NCBI GenBank assembly: GCA_963855995.1
Contig: OY979716.1
Coordinates: 42,168,854 to 42,232,853 of the forward strand
Direction of reading: 5' to 3'
Length of the DNA: 64,000 nt
Origin: Muricea muricata
Lineage: Eukaryota > Cnidaria > Anthozoa > Malacalcyonacea > Plexauridae
Part shown: one piece after another, positions 20,614 to 29,150 of the stretch
Position numbering within the stretch: the first letter of the stretch is position 1
How the letters are laid out: each line of letters begins with the position of its first letter
Notes under the pieces: generated by a model
Told to the model about the DNA's origin: nothing
Seen by the model: only the letters and a program-made list of their open reading frames with translations
Database searches by the model: none
Made by a program: the position numbers and the translations under genes

Positions 20614-21087
20614 CTAATCAAGAGAGTCCATGGAGGTACAAGAATGCTTTAGACTTTTAAAGTGCCTTTTTAATTCACTTGAACATCCAAAGGCTATGTC
20701 ACAAACATTACAATAATATCTCTTAGTTTTTAAGCTATTAAAATAATGTTCCTTGACACTTTCCCTATTTTTTTCGTTATTTTCTCTAACTGGTGAAAGC
20801 ACGTTTAAATCAGGTTTTACTAACTTGATCCATTCCCTTCCAAATTTGCAAATGGTTTCCTTATTACAAGAAAATGTTAACAAAGGTTCAATTGTCCAAT
20901 TCTCTGACCCTGTTTCACCCATTCTCTTATATAATTTACTATTACAAATTTTTGAATAGTGCCTGTGATTTTGTAACCGCCTCTTTAAGGTTAGTGATGT
21001 ACTCCCCACGTATATATCTGTACCGTCATCTTCTTTGTCCGTCCGTCTCAAAAGGTAAACAGTTCGGGGTTTAATTTCGTTATCCAT
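20614..21087 (-). CDS. GIY-YIG endonuclease with C2H2 zinc finger
   Basis: The start at ATG 21087 (MDNEIKPRTVYLLRR) is chosen over 21159 because upstream codons fall in a hairpin and repeat shared with another gene. TVYLLRR..DIYVGST gives the YLL and YVG halves of the GIY-YIG motif; R and H residues follow (RRLQNHRHY), and EN/E residues lie downstream (FGREWIKLVKPDLN). The C-terminal CNVCDIAFGCSSELKRHF..H is a C2H2 finger for DNA or RNA binding. GIY-YIG enzymes nick or cut DNA and occur in mobile elements and large viruses. The frame is intact. Confidence 0.85.
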   Translation of the reverse strand: MDNEIKPRTVYLLRRTDKEDDGTDIYVGSTSLTLKRRLQNHRHYSKICNSKLYKRMGETGSENWTIEPLLTFSCNKETICKFGREWIKLVKPDLNVLSPVRENNEKNRESVKEHYFNSLKTKRYYCNVCDIAFGCSSELKRHFKSLKHSCTSMDSLD

Positions 21088-21107
21088 CCTTTTATTGGTA
21101 GTAGTTT

Positions 21108-21131
21108 TTCGTAACTCGCACAAGTTACGAA
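21108..21131. promoter_or_regulatory. Hairpin upstream of the GIY-YIG gene
   Basis: TTCGTAACT (21108-21116) and AGTTACGAA (21123-21131) form a perfect 9-bp stem with a 6-base loop, about 20 bases before the nuclease start. The same stem occurs at 21566. Confidence 0.7.
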
Positions 21132-21146
21132 CAGCAATTTTTTTTT

Positions 21147-21186
21147 TCAACAAAAACACAGCAGGTTTACAGTAAGAATTTTGAAA
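21147..21186. repeat. Direct repeat, copy 1 of 2
   Basis: CAACAAAAACACAGCAGGTT and the following TTACAGTAA recur at 21663-21690. It marks the duplicated junction between genes. Confidence 0.7.
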
Positions 21187-21595
21187 GGGATTTTGGGACT
21201 ATTAACCTGCCACATAATTTAACTTCATACAGGGTTGTTTTAGGGCTTGTACTAGTTGGTCCGCTGCTTGGTATCCAAATATACGCACCCCTATTCAACA
21301 CAACGTTTGGGTCTTTTACTATTTCATAGATTTGTAATTGTTCCTTTATGATTAGTGGCGTACCCCTAACATGCCAATCCATTTCACCGTCAAAGTCTTC
21401 CTTTTTTGCTCGTTTTAACCGGTCATTTAATCGCCCCGTTTCAATTTGCCTTTGCCCATCTAGGGTTATTAACGTACTGGTATCGTCCTCCTTGTTTGCC
21501 TGTTTTAAAAAATAGACTGTTTTGAGGTTATTACCATCCTTACCATCTTTATTAATAAGTAGTTTTTCGTAACTCATACGAGTTACGAACATCAA
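21167..21595 (-). pseudogene. Hybrid of GIY-YIG start and membrane-protein end
   Basis: The frame looks intact (142 codons) but is a mosaic. Its start (KTVYFLKQANKEDD) and the upstream hairpin copy the start of the GIY-YIG gene; its end (SSGPTSTS and SKFLL) copies the end of the gene at 22361-21700 (SSGPTSTS, SKFLI). The YVG half and catalytic residues of the nuclease are absent. This is what a tandem duplication of the two genes followed by a deletion would leave. Probably non-functional, though it could still be translated. Confidence 0.6.
21566..21589. promoter_or_regulatory. Hairpin upstream of the hybrid gene
   Basis: TTCGTAACT and AGTTACGAA arms (21566-21574, 21581-21589) are identical to those at 21108-21131 with a different loop. 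Confidence 0.7.
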
Positions 21596-21662
21596 TTTTT
21601 CAACAGGACCACAGTAAAATATTTTTGCTATGTTTTTATTGGTTTTTATCTAAAAACTTTTT

Positions 21663-21690
21663 TCAACAAAACACAGTAGGTTTACAGTAA
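21663..21690. repeat. Direct repeat, copy 2 of 2
   Basis: CAACAAAACACAGTAGGTTT plus TACAGTAA, matching 21147-21186. Confidence 0.65.
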
Positions 21691-21699
21691 AACCCTTAC

Positions 21700-22361
21700 C
21701 TAAATTAAGAATTTTGAAATTATTGACCCTCCAACTAATGTGACTACAAACAAAACCAGCTCAGATTCGTTTATTTCAGGTCTCTTACTTACGGAACTTG
21801 GTCCGCTACTTGTACTAGTTGGCCCGCGGCTTGTACTAGTTGGCCCGCTACTTGTACTAGTTGATTCCTTGCTCGGTTTGGAGTAGTTCACGTCGTCGTT
21901 TCCCCCAAATTTCATACTGCTCGTTGCTAGTTTTAGAACGTTATTATAACCGGCTACCATTTCCTTTTGAATAATGAGGTTAGACGATACCAAAATAATC
22001 CCAGGTGAAATAGCCGTATTCAACACAACGTTCGTATCTTTTATTGCTCGCCTCATATTTGAAATCGTTACGGTTGGGTCGCTTTGAATGATTGTATCGT
22101 TTACTAGTTTCTTAAAAACTTCTTGGGTCTGTAACGACATCGCACCTCTTCCAATGATCGGCCATCGGGTGCTTGCTTGAGAACCAATACACAATAAACG
22201 TAAGACTCTACGCTTTGTTGGAATAGTAATTGGCCTGTTTTCGTCAAACCATTGGATTTGGTTGCGATGAACAATTTATAATCTTCTAAACTTCTAATCG
22301 TTTGTGTACCACGTTTCATATACGAAATACCTATTCGCCCCGCCCCGTTACGGCTCATCAC
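21700..22361 (-). pseudogene. C-terminally anchored membrane protein, one frameshift
   Basis: Starts MMSRNGAGRIGISYMKRG at 22361; a frameshift near 22150 moves to the frame ending at 21700. The middle is a soluble domain (TISNMRRAIKDTNVVLNT), then a Ser/Thr/Gly/Pro linker with repeats of TSTSSGP, then a C-terminal hydrophobic helix (LVLFVVTLVGGSIISKFLI). The tail-anchored, linker-on-a-stalk design would suit a surface protein. Family not recognised. It starts 13 bases after the preceding gene ends. Confidence 0.55.
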
Positions 22362-22374
22362 AACCCTCGCATCT

Positions 22375-23136
22375 TTAATAGTTCCTCTCGGTTGTTTTGA
22401 AACCCAGTAACCTAATTGTTCTCTTCCCGAGTGAAATTTCTTTTGCCCATTTGTAAACCACGGGTTTGTTATTTAGGACGAGAGTTTCTATTTCTTGCGT
22501 TATGTATTTTGACATTTTACTTGGTTGTCGTGTAAACCTTTTCATATGGAAGTAAAGGTGGTACCTCACTATACTCGCAATAATTTTCGATCTGTCGTAA
22601 GAGAAAAGTTCCGTACTTATTCCACACGAGTAAGTAGCGATGTATGCTGCAAAGAGCGAGGCTAAATAAGGATTGTCCTTATAATCGTTTGAACCCTCGT
22701 TATTTTTTATTTCGAGTCTCGGTAAATTAGCGTCGAAAAACAACTCGTTCGTAACATAAATTTTAAACGAATTCACGTTTAAATCCGATGAGGAGTTCTT
22801 TATGAACAGTTGAACCGTACCGGCAGTCCCCCATATTCTTGGCAACCAGTACAACTCCCTGGAGTATAACTCTTTGAATGCATTTGTTGTAATGTCTAGG
22901 AACTGCCCGTTGCGAACTTTAAACGAAACACTCGTCCCAGTCACATCCCCACTTTTTGATAGGGTAACATTGAAGCTAAACAATTTGATGTTAGCATTGG
23001 GGTATTTTTTCTTGAAATCATTTTTCAAACTCTTTTTTATTGACCTGAGATTTCTCAATGCCTTATCATAGTTCTCACCATAGTACTGCCTGTAGGATGC
23101 CTCGTACTTTTTGAAGTCTTCCTCGATTGTTGACAT
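22375..23136 (-). CDS. 253-aa protein of the virus-like block, unrecognised
   Basis: Intact frame from ATG 23136. N-terminal 45 residues are helical and lysine-rich; the middle alternates beta-like strands (VTLSKSGDVTGTSVSFKV, LNVNSFKIYVTNELFF), and the last 80 residues are helical and basic. It directly follows the integrase (2 bases) in the same direction. It is one of the largest intact proteins here, which argues for recent selection or recent insertion. No motif identifies it; a structure prediction would be the way to test a capsid or penton role. Confidence 0.65.
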   Translation of the reverse strand: MSTIEEDFKKYEASYRQYYGENYDKALRNLRSIKKSLKNDFKKKYPNANIKLFSFNVTLSKSGDVTGTSVSFKVRNGQFLDITTNAFKELYSRELYWLPRIWGTAGTVQLFIKNSSSDLNVNSFKIYVTNELFFDANLPRLEIKNNEGSNDYKDNPYLASLFAAYIATYSCGISTELFSYDRSKIIASIVRYHLYFHMKRFTRQPSKMSKYITQEIETLVLNNKPVVYKWAKEISLGKRTIRLLGFKTTERNY

Positions 23137-23138
23137 CT

Positions 23139-24219
23139 TTATTTAATCTCCTTAACATCTTTTATTGGGACCCACGACCGGCTATCGTACCCTAACCATT
23201 TTACCAAAGCCATTCCATTTTTCTTTCTAAGTTTTTTTTCCACCCTGTACGTATCGTCTTTTTTTTTCACGACGGATAACTCTTCTTCGTAGAATTTCCC
23301 AATGATGGGTTCTCCTTCGTGGTCCTCTAATTCATACACGGTAGGGTCTCCTCGAAACACTTTTGACACTTTAAATATTTCCTCGGTGAAATTTGCTTCG
23401 TACCCTTTTGCAAAAACATTTTTATACTTACTAACCCTCACCGTGTCCCCGGTCCTAAATTTAGGCAACGGTAAATCCCCAGTAGCGTGCCCGAATAACG
23501 TTAACCATACTAAATCCTCGTTGGTTTTATTCACGTCATTTGGTTTCATATGGATGGTGCTGGGTTTGGTGTTATAATTCTTTGTAAGGTCACCTAACAC
23601 ATCAACCCAATTGCGTGTGCCTTTACTGTACGAGTATTTCGCCACCATTGTTTTTAACGTGCGGTTAAACCTTTCAACAATAGCTGCTTTTTTATCTGAC
23701 ATTGTAGAAAAATAGTGAACGTTATAGCTTTTTAAAAGGCCTTTAACACCGACATTATAAAACTCTTTTCCTTCATCAAACTGGACACAACGTTAGGGTA
23801 TTTTCCAAACCTTGTTTTAAATTCGTCTAATAGTTGCCCAACAGCTTTTGTCATACTTCCCGTATCCTTCCTGTAAACGGGGACCGTAAAAGCGTACCGG
23901 CTAAGAATTTCCACAGCCGTTAGTATCCACCGGTTCGCTTTGTTTTCCCTCGCGTACTTTCCAAAGTCAACAAGGTCCATTTGGATTTGGTCGGCAAGAC
24001 CTTTTACATACGTTTTCCGGAATTTATGTTTTTTCACAACGGGTTTATACCTCGTGTACGTGTCTTGCGTTTCCAGTCACTTTTTCACAAGCCTTCTACT
24101 AATTTTTAACCCGTCACCTTTTGCTTTTTGGTATAACCTTTCGGCAGATTGGTACCCCGTTTTTGGATCGTAATATATATCCCTCAACCCTTCGTTCGGT
24201 AGCAAATTTCAATAGACAT
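23139..24219 (-). pseudogene. Polinton-type integrase with chromodomain, broken
   Basis: Starts near ATG 24219; a shift near 24203, a TGA near 24086 (in the linker before YTRYKPVVKK) and a shift near 23790 interrupt it. The order is N-terminal YYDPKTGYQSAERLY, core QMDLVDFGKY with the first catalytic Asp, FDEGKEFYN with the second, and KKAAIVERFNR with the Glu, 33 residues later. The C-terminal half has an SH3-like part (FRTGDTVRVSKY) and a chromodomain (LVKWLGYDSRSWVPI). This architecture fits the integrases of Polintons/Mavericks and relatives, which insert the element with a 6-base target duplication. Catalytic residues survive despite the frame lesions. Confidence 0.88.
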
Positions 24220-24227
24220 TTACTTAA

Positions 24228-24883
24228 TTAACTTATATACAACTCGAGTAACAAGCTCATATCGACTTTATCATTAATGTTCGTATCGACGTCGAATAAT
24301 ATCCTGTTAAATTGGCCGTTGGTAATTATAACGCTACTATTGATATCTTTAAACATTGTAACCGTCGAACTTAAAAGCTGGTCTGATGGTACTGGGAGCG
24401 AAGCTAACGCATAACTCCAGTGCCCGTCCGTATCAATGTTCCCAGCTGTGTTTACGATATTACAATTAATATTTATATACCTGAGCCCTTTGTTTGCATC
24501 TACCACGCCAGGTGAAGTTTTCCACGTCCTGCTGTTTACGGTTTCGTTCTCAGGAAACCCAATAATTCCCCAAACTTTTTAAGATCTAAATTTTGTGTTC
24601 CCGAATAGATCCTACATGTGTTATTGTGCTCGTTAGCTTCCAATTTTACCGATTGCCCCCTGAATTTTTCCTCTATCATATCGAATGTCCAGTAACCTTC
24701 TTCGAAGGGGACCTTTGTTGTCCCATGCATAACGTGGCCGTTCTTACTGGTGATGACGTTCTTTTAATCCCAATAGACGGCTGCATTCTTTAACGTCATT
24801 TTAGACCCCGTAGGTTTTATTATACAAGTATCGAAACGGAGTTCTTTTACGTTATTTTCAGTAAAGACGCTTATTTTACTCAT
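24228..24883 (-). pseudogene. Unrecognised virion-like protein, stop and frameshift
   Basis: Starts MSKISVFTENNVKELRF at 24883. A TAA near 24766 and a shift near 24535 interrupt about 215 codons. The middle has EGYWTFDMIEEKFRG, and the end is beta-rich (YININCNIVNTAGNID ... DMSLLLELYIS). In my memory similar proteins accompany collagen-like genes in cnidarian elements; that is unverified. A jelly-roll or penton-like fold is a hypothesis from the strand pattern only. It ends 8 bases before the integrase start. Confidence 0.55.
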
Positions 24884-24889
24884 GTTTAA

Positions 24890-25839
24890 CTAGAGTTTTA
24901 AAAACTGTTTAAACGAAAAATATGTTTCTTTCATAAAGTTCATAGTATTGTTAATATCAGGTTGAAAAACAAAATATATAGCATTACCAAGAATGTGGTC
25001 GGTACTTCTTGACACCAAATCCTGCATGACAAATTCGTATGTTTTCCGGTTTTCGTAATCTAACGAAAGTGAAATTTCTTGCCCGTAAATACGCGTACCC
25101 TGGTTTAAAAACGAACCTTTAATACATACCCTTTTACCAGTACCTCTGTGGAATAATCCACCCTGTACACCGTCATGGGCAATCTTATTTTCATAACTCC
25201 AACTCCAGTACTTATATTTGGTCGATGCATTGTACCCAGACCCACTACAATCACCCCACAACATTACATCGTACCCCCTAGAAGTCGTTAAAACAACATC
25301 CATTTCGTAATTGTAAACACCGTTTGGAAGTTTTGGTTGGACGGAAAAATTTATTTTGTAACTACTACCTACTTTTCAAAAGTCTAAAGCCTTGGTACTA
25401 CATCTCCTTTGTCACCTTTTGGTCCTTGCGGCCCAACATCTCCTTTGTCGCCTTTTGGCCCTTGCGGTCCGGCATCCTCTTTGTCACCTTTTGGTCCTTG
25501 TAAGCCGGCATCCCCTTTGTCACCTTTTGGTTCTTGCGGACCGACATCTCCTTTGTCGCCTTTCGGTCCTTGCGACTTGGCATCTCCTTTGTCGCCTTTT
25601 GGTTCTTGTAAGCCGACATCTCCTTTGTCACCTTTTGGCCCTTGTAAGCCGACATCCCCTTTGTCGCCTTTTGGCCCACGTTGGCCACTTCCACCAGAAT
25701 AATGTGTGTCTGCATAACTTTTTGTAACGGGTTCCGAATCCGACGTTGGTGTTGGGAGGCCGAAGATTTTATGACCATCCATTTTAATATAGTTTTTAAT
25801 CCTCCCCAAATGGGGCGAGTACCCAAAATTTAAGCTCAT
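24890..25839 (-). pseudogene. Collagen-like fibre protein with knob, one frameshift
   Basis: N-terminal residues 1-45 include HKIFGLPTPTSDSEPVTKSY, the anchor-type motif common in phage tail fibres. Residues 50-150 are eight 12-residue GPKGDKGD-type units (collagen-like Gly-X-Y), with several Gly-to-Glu changes. A stop at 25384 ends this frame; 10-20 bases on, another frame opens (INFSVQPKLPNGVYNYEMDV) and runs 150 codons to 24890, rich in Trp/Tyr/Gly (YKYWSWSYENK) like a globular knob. The two parts were probably one fibre: anchor, collagen shaft, knob. The start overlaps the previous stop (ATGA). Confidence 0.7.
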
Positions 25840-26084
25840 TTATTTGTAGACCTTCTTGCCATTATGCCTTGCAAAATGCTTTCGCTTTCCTGCTCCTTGC
25901 CCAATATTGACTTACAAAGTTCCTTACAATTGACGAGTTGTCTTGGCCCTGGTGGACCTTGGAAACCGGGTGGCCCGGGTGGGCCTTGCGGTCCTTCCGG
26001 CCCGGGTGGCCCCGTGGCCGTTAAAATACTTTTTAGGATGTATAGCCCGATCCCGTAGCCTAAAATATGTATTATTTTATTTAT
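25836..26084 (-). CDS. Short membrane-anchored collagen-like protein, no ATG
   Basis: A stop-to-stop frame of 82 codons: a hydrophobic start (ILGYGIGLYILKSIL), then ATGPPGPEGPQGPPGPPG, seven collagen triplets, then a polar C-terminal (CKELCKSILGKEQ). Its TGA overlaps the ATG of the fibre gene. No ATG lies in the frame before the hydrophobic part, so the start is a non-ATG codon, a lost ATG, or a spliced leader exon. Its codon-level collagen pattern shows it is or was coding. Confidence 0.55.
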   Translation of the reverse strand: MNKIIHILGYGIGLYILKSILTATGPPGPEGPQGPPGPPGFQGPPGPRQLVNCKELCKSILGKEQESESILQGIMARRSTNK

Positions 26085-26098
26085 TTAATAGAGCTAAA
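26060..26098. promoter_or_regulatory. Possible bidirectional promoter of the virus-like block
   Basis: A short AT-rich stretch (ATAAATAAAATAATA on the minus strand) separates the minus-strand collagen genes from a plus-strand start at 26099. Divergent genes from one spacer suggest shared control; inference only. Confidence 0.35.
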
Positions 26099-26221
26099 AT
26101 GTATACAGGACTAATAAATAAAATGGAGAGAATAATTAATTTCACCGAAGAGGAACTTACGGAATTAAGAGATGAATTAACAACGGAGTTAACAACCAGT
26201 GTCAATATTGGAATTGATTAA
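26099..26221 (+). pseudogene. Truncated divergent gene start
   Basis: ATG 26099 opens a 40-codon frame, MYTGLINKMERIINFTEE then an acidic helix, ending TAA 26221. It is the only plus-strand start in the block and its length and abrupt end, next to unrelated sequence at 26.3 kb, suggest the N-terminus of a longer gene cut by rearrangement. No family recognised. Confidence 0.4.
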
Positions 26222-26379
26222 AAATGCCAAACTTGAGGCTCGATAATTAGGTGGTAAAACTATTCTAAAATACTTTACCCTTGACAAAACAGGTTAGGGT
26301 GGTTTATACAATCTCTGTAAATTTTATGCAACCCTGCTATGACCCCTGTAAACGACAGTACCTTGATATGTATTTTTAG

Positions 26380-28390
26380 GAAGGGGAACTTTGGGGAATC
26401 ATACAACTGTCCCTTTAGAGGGCATTATATGGCTGCACGACAAAATGAACGAGGACAGAGAGCATCTGCTTACTTTGAAAGTTCTCTGTGCCTGCTGAGA
26501 AGGAAGTTGTTTCCGTTCTCACATGACCCATATCCTTTTATAACAGGTAAAATATTCCATATCTTGTATGTTTTTAAGCATTTGGGAAATGGACAAATCG
26601 ATGCATTGTGTTTTTTGAAGGTCAATCAGAGACAAGCACTGAAATATTGATGTCTATCATGGCAATTTATTTGTTTCGTTCTGAGATTAGACGCTTAAAA
26701 CAGTTACCAGATGACCCAGCCAACTTTTCCATGCACCTTTATCAACCGGAGAGAGACAATCAAACCCATAAGTACATACACCATCGAGAAGACCACAGCC
26801 ACGTGCTTAAACGATTAATTAACTGTCTGCGCGAAGGCTCAATCCCAGGAATTGATATAAGACTCTTCAGAGAGGCATTGGATGACCCAAACACCGGTTT
26901 TACACACAAATCAGTCACAGGCAAAAACAAGAAATAGGTACCGGACTGCGAATGGCTAATATCCCCAGCAGTTTGTATCTTTCCTGAGAAAAAAAGGCGA
27001 CGAAAAAGGAGCAAATATTATGTCAAAAATAAGTAACTGGCACAAAGCGGTCAATGGACGAGGATCAAACGAAGACAACATGGTCAGCCTATCTTGCAGA
27101 CATGAAAAACTGGTTGTTGGACGATTGGATGCCCTGGCATACCTATACCCACGACTATTTGACAATCGATGTCAATAGGTTGTATGCCCCAATCTTCTTA
27201 TAATGACGTCAAATGCAAAAAATGTTACATGAAATTTAATTGGCAGTACATTCCCCAGAGTTAATAAACTGCATTTGTCGTCATTGTGAAAAAGATCAAA
27301 AGCTGACCAATGTCCTGACCGTTGCTAGTCCTTTTTTTCTGAAACAAATGCCTATGTATTTTAGGCCCATCAAAGGTATTTGTAGTCTCACTAGAGAATT
27401 GGTGGTTGCTATTGTTGCCAACGTCGAAAGCAGGGAGCTACGGCGGCGTGAACATGAAAGAAGACAATTGATACCTGAGCACCCGCTAGCGTCATCAAGC
27501 AACGACGTCAAAGGGTTTTTTCTCTTTTGCATGTTATGCTCGGCCCCGTCTTCGACTTAAAGCAATTTTACAACGAATGTTGTAAAATTTTAAACGAATT
27601 CTCAAAGAGGATAAACCCAGTCCTACCATTCTTTTATTGGTCCGGAAAAGTGAAAGATATCGGGATTTGGAGCTACCAAGTTTCAATGAAGCTAGGAAGC
27701 GTGGTGCCAGGGGTGGAAAATGTATTGGACCATGGGACCATTGGTCCCAGAAAATTTTGGGGTTCCCAGAAAATATTTCAAGTTTACATACTATAAAATA
27801 TTTTAGGTGAAACAAATTTTGATAAATAAATGGATTTGTACACAAGTTTCCTCAAAATATTTTGTTGTACTGCACTAGTTTCTGCATCAGTTGAAAGCAG
27901 AAAGTCTTTGCTGGTGCAATGTAAGGAGAAAATTTACATGATGAAATTCTGTAATCTGTATGGCAAACATCAAACAAAATCATTTGAACATCTCTCATAT
28001 AATTACATGAGACAGGGTGATCATGAGAGATTTGAGAGCCAATATAGTTGCATAAAATGTTTCTAAATGATTGTCAAAAATTAATTGCATTTGGCTAAAT
28101 AGCGGCTAAAACTGATTGAAACAATGTTGTTTTTTTTTGTAGAAGCAATTTCAGTCTGCAGAAATTTTTTGATATCAGATTTATGGTCCCAGAAAGGAAA
28201 AAAAAAATTCCACACCTGCCTGGTGCTGTTGAACGACTAGATAGAGTAAAAATATCTAGACGAGGAGACCCGGGTGTGTTCGTTGAGGGCTTCTTTACCA
28301 CAAAAAGGACAATTGACATGTCACGCTATGTTTCATAAAACTACAGTTGCCTTACCACCTTTAGACAGCGACAGTTAAATGGAACAATTT
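26380..28390 (+). pseudogene. Multicopy transposon-like gene, decayed and split by a MITE
   Basis: Plus-strand fragments follow one protein order across frames: LRRKLFPFSHDPYPF, EDHSHVLKRLINCLREG, DDPNTGFTHKSVTGKN, NWHKAVNGRG, NWLLDDWMPWH, RPIKGICSLTRELVVAIVAN, MLGPVFDLKQFYNECC. A run ending FNEARKRGA at 27707 resumes after a hAT MITE as AVERLDRVKISRRGDPG. I recall similar proteins as large families in cnidarian genomes but know no name or function. At least four frameshifts or stops are present. No catalytic motif seen. Confidence 0.5.
27708..28218. mobile_element. hAT MITE, 511 bp, with 8-bp target duplication
   Basis: Left end CAGGGGTGGAAA and right end TTCCACACCTG are imperfect inverted repeats. 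CGTGGTGC (27700-27707) and CCTGGTGC (28219-28226) flank it, an 8-base duplication with one mismatch. Deleting it and one repeat restores the reading frame of the surrounding gene. Confidence 0.8.
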
Positions 28391-28399
28391 CCAGAGTAC

Positions 28400-28920
28400 A
28401 TTAAAAGAGATTCATTATTTTACATGCAGCACATAGGGGCCCGTTCTATATATACAGAGCATGGATATTGTTACACTGGCCATGCTATAGAAGTCCATTT
28501 AGCTTAAACGGGCGAATAAGTCAAATTTAAATAACACTATAGTGATCTCGTATTTACACAACAATAAATAGTTTGTTGTTGTCCTCATGTTAAAATATTT
28601 TATTTTGTTCATCCTCATGACTTACCGATCCGTTAATATTTTTAATTACTATTGCATGGCATAAAAGTTGATTGTTGACTGAGATGAGAGTGTGGGTGAT
28701 CTAGTCATGGAGTGACTATATATGCTTTGAACGTATGTAATTTTATCAATGATGACGTTTAAAAGCAAATTCACTGTACACCATTTAAGCTAAACAGGTT
28801 TCGTACAACCTGCCCCATGACCATGTTTGGAGTACCATGGTCCCATCAGACTGAGTGTTATCATAACCTTGTTATGTAGAAGTCTGACAACATGATGAGA
28901 ACAATATTCTGACTATAATA
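28400..28920. other. Non-coding
   Basis: No gene recognised; AT-rich with no clear repeat. Confidence 0.4.
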
Positions 28921-28923
28921 TAA

Positions 28924-29147
28924 GGGGCTGTTCAAACGGATGCAACATTGTTGGACCAACATCATCAAACACTTTTCAAATAGTGCTTTGTGCTATATCA
29001 ATCTCAGTTATTTTAAGGTAAAAGTTCTCAACAACTATAGATTGCCTGCGAATGTCAAACAATACACTAAGAAAGCGCTTTATTAAGGCGCTTCAACATT
29101 GTTGCATGTTGTTGGCCCAACAACGTTGCATTCATTTGAACAGGCCC
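28924..29147. mobile_element. Harbinger-type MITE, 224 bp, TAA target duplication
   Basis: GGGGCTGTTCAAACGGATGC at the left matches the reverse complement of the right end (GGGCCTGTTCAAATGAATGC) over about 38 bases. TAA flanks both sides (28921-28923, 29148-29150). Confidence 0.85.
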
Positions 29148-29150
29148 TAA

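Larger units (their letters stand above)
17296..26221 (-). mobile_element. Polinton/adintovirus-like element, partial
   Basis: About 14 short genes lie head to tail on the minus strand with gaps of roughly 0-120 bases, unlike the intron-rich surroundings. Diagnostic content: a retroviral-type integrase with C-terminal chromodomain, as in Polintons, a phage-fibre-like collagen gene, GIY-YIG nuclease and several one- or two-helix membrane proteins. A 40-codon frame starts divergently at 26099 and stops where the block ends, suggesting truncation there. No DNA polymerase B, packaging ATPase, protease or jelly-roll capsid is recognisable. No long terminal inverted repeat pair was found, so boundaries are approximate and the assignment to Polintons is inference from the integrase and gene style. 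Confidence 0.65.

Noticed and set aside
22375-23136. Reading the 253-aa protein as a major capsid or polymerase fragment
   Set aside because: No motif supports it; only order in the block suggests a virion role.
25409-25727. Plus-strand frames rich in Pro/Cys/Leu repeats opposite the collagen gene
   Set aside because: Exact antisense shadows of the 36-bp collagen repeat; no independent coding signal.
17296-26221. Programmed frameshifting as explanation for the broken virus-like genes
   Set aside because: Shifts occur at different sequences without a common slippery site and are mixed with plain stops.
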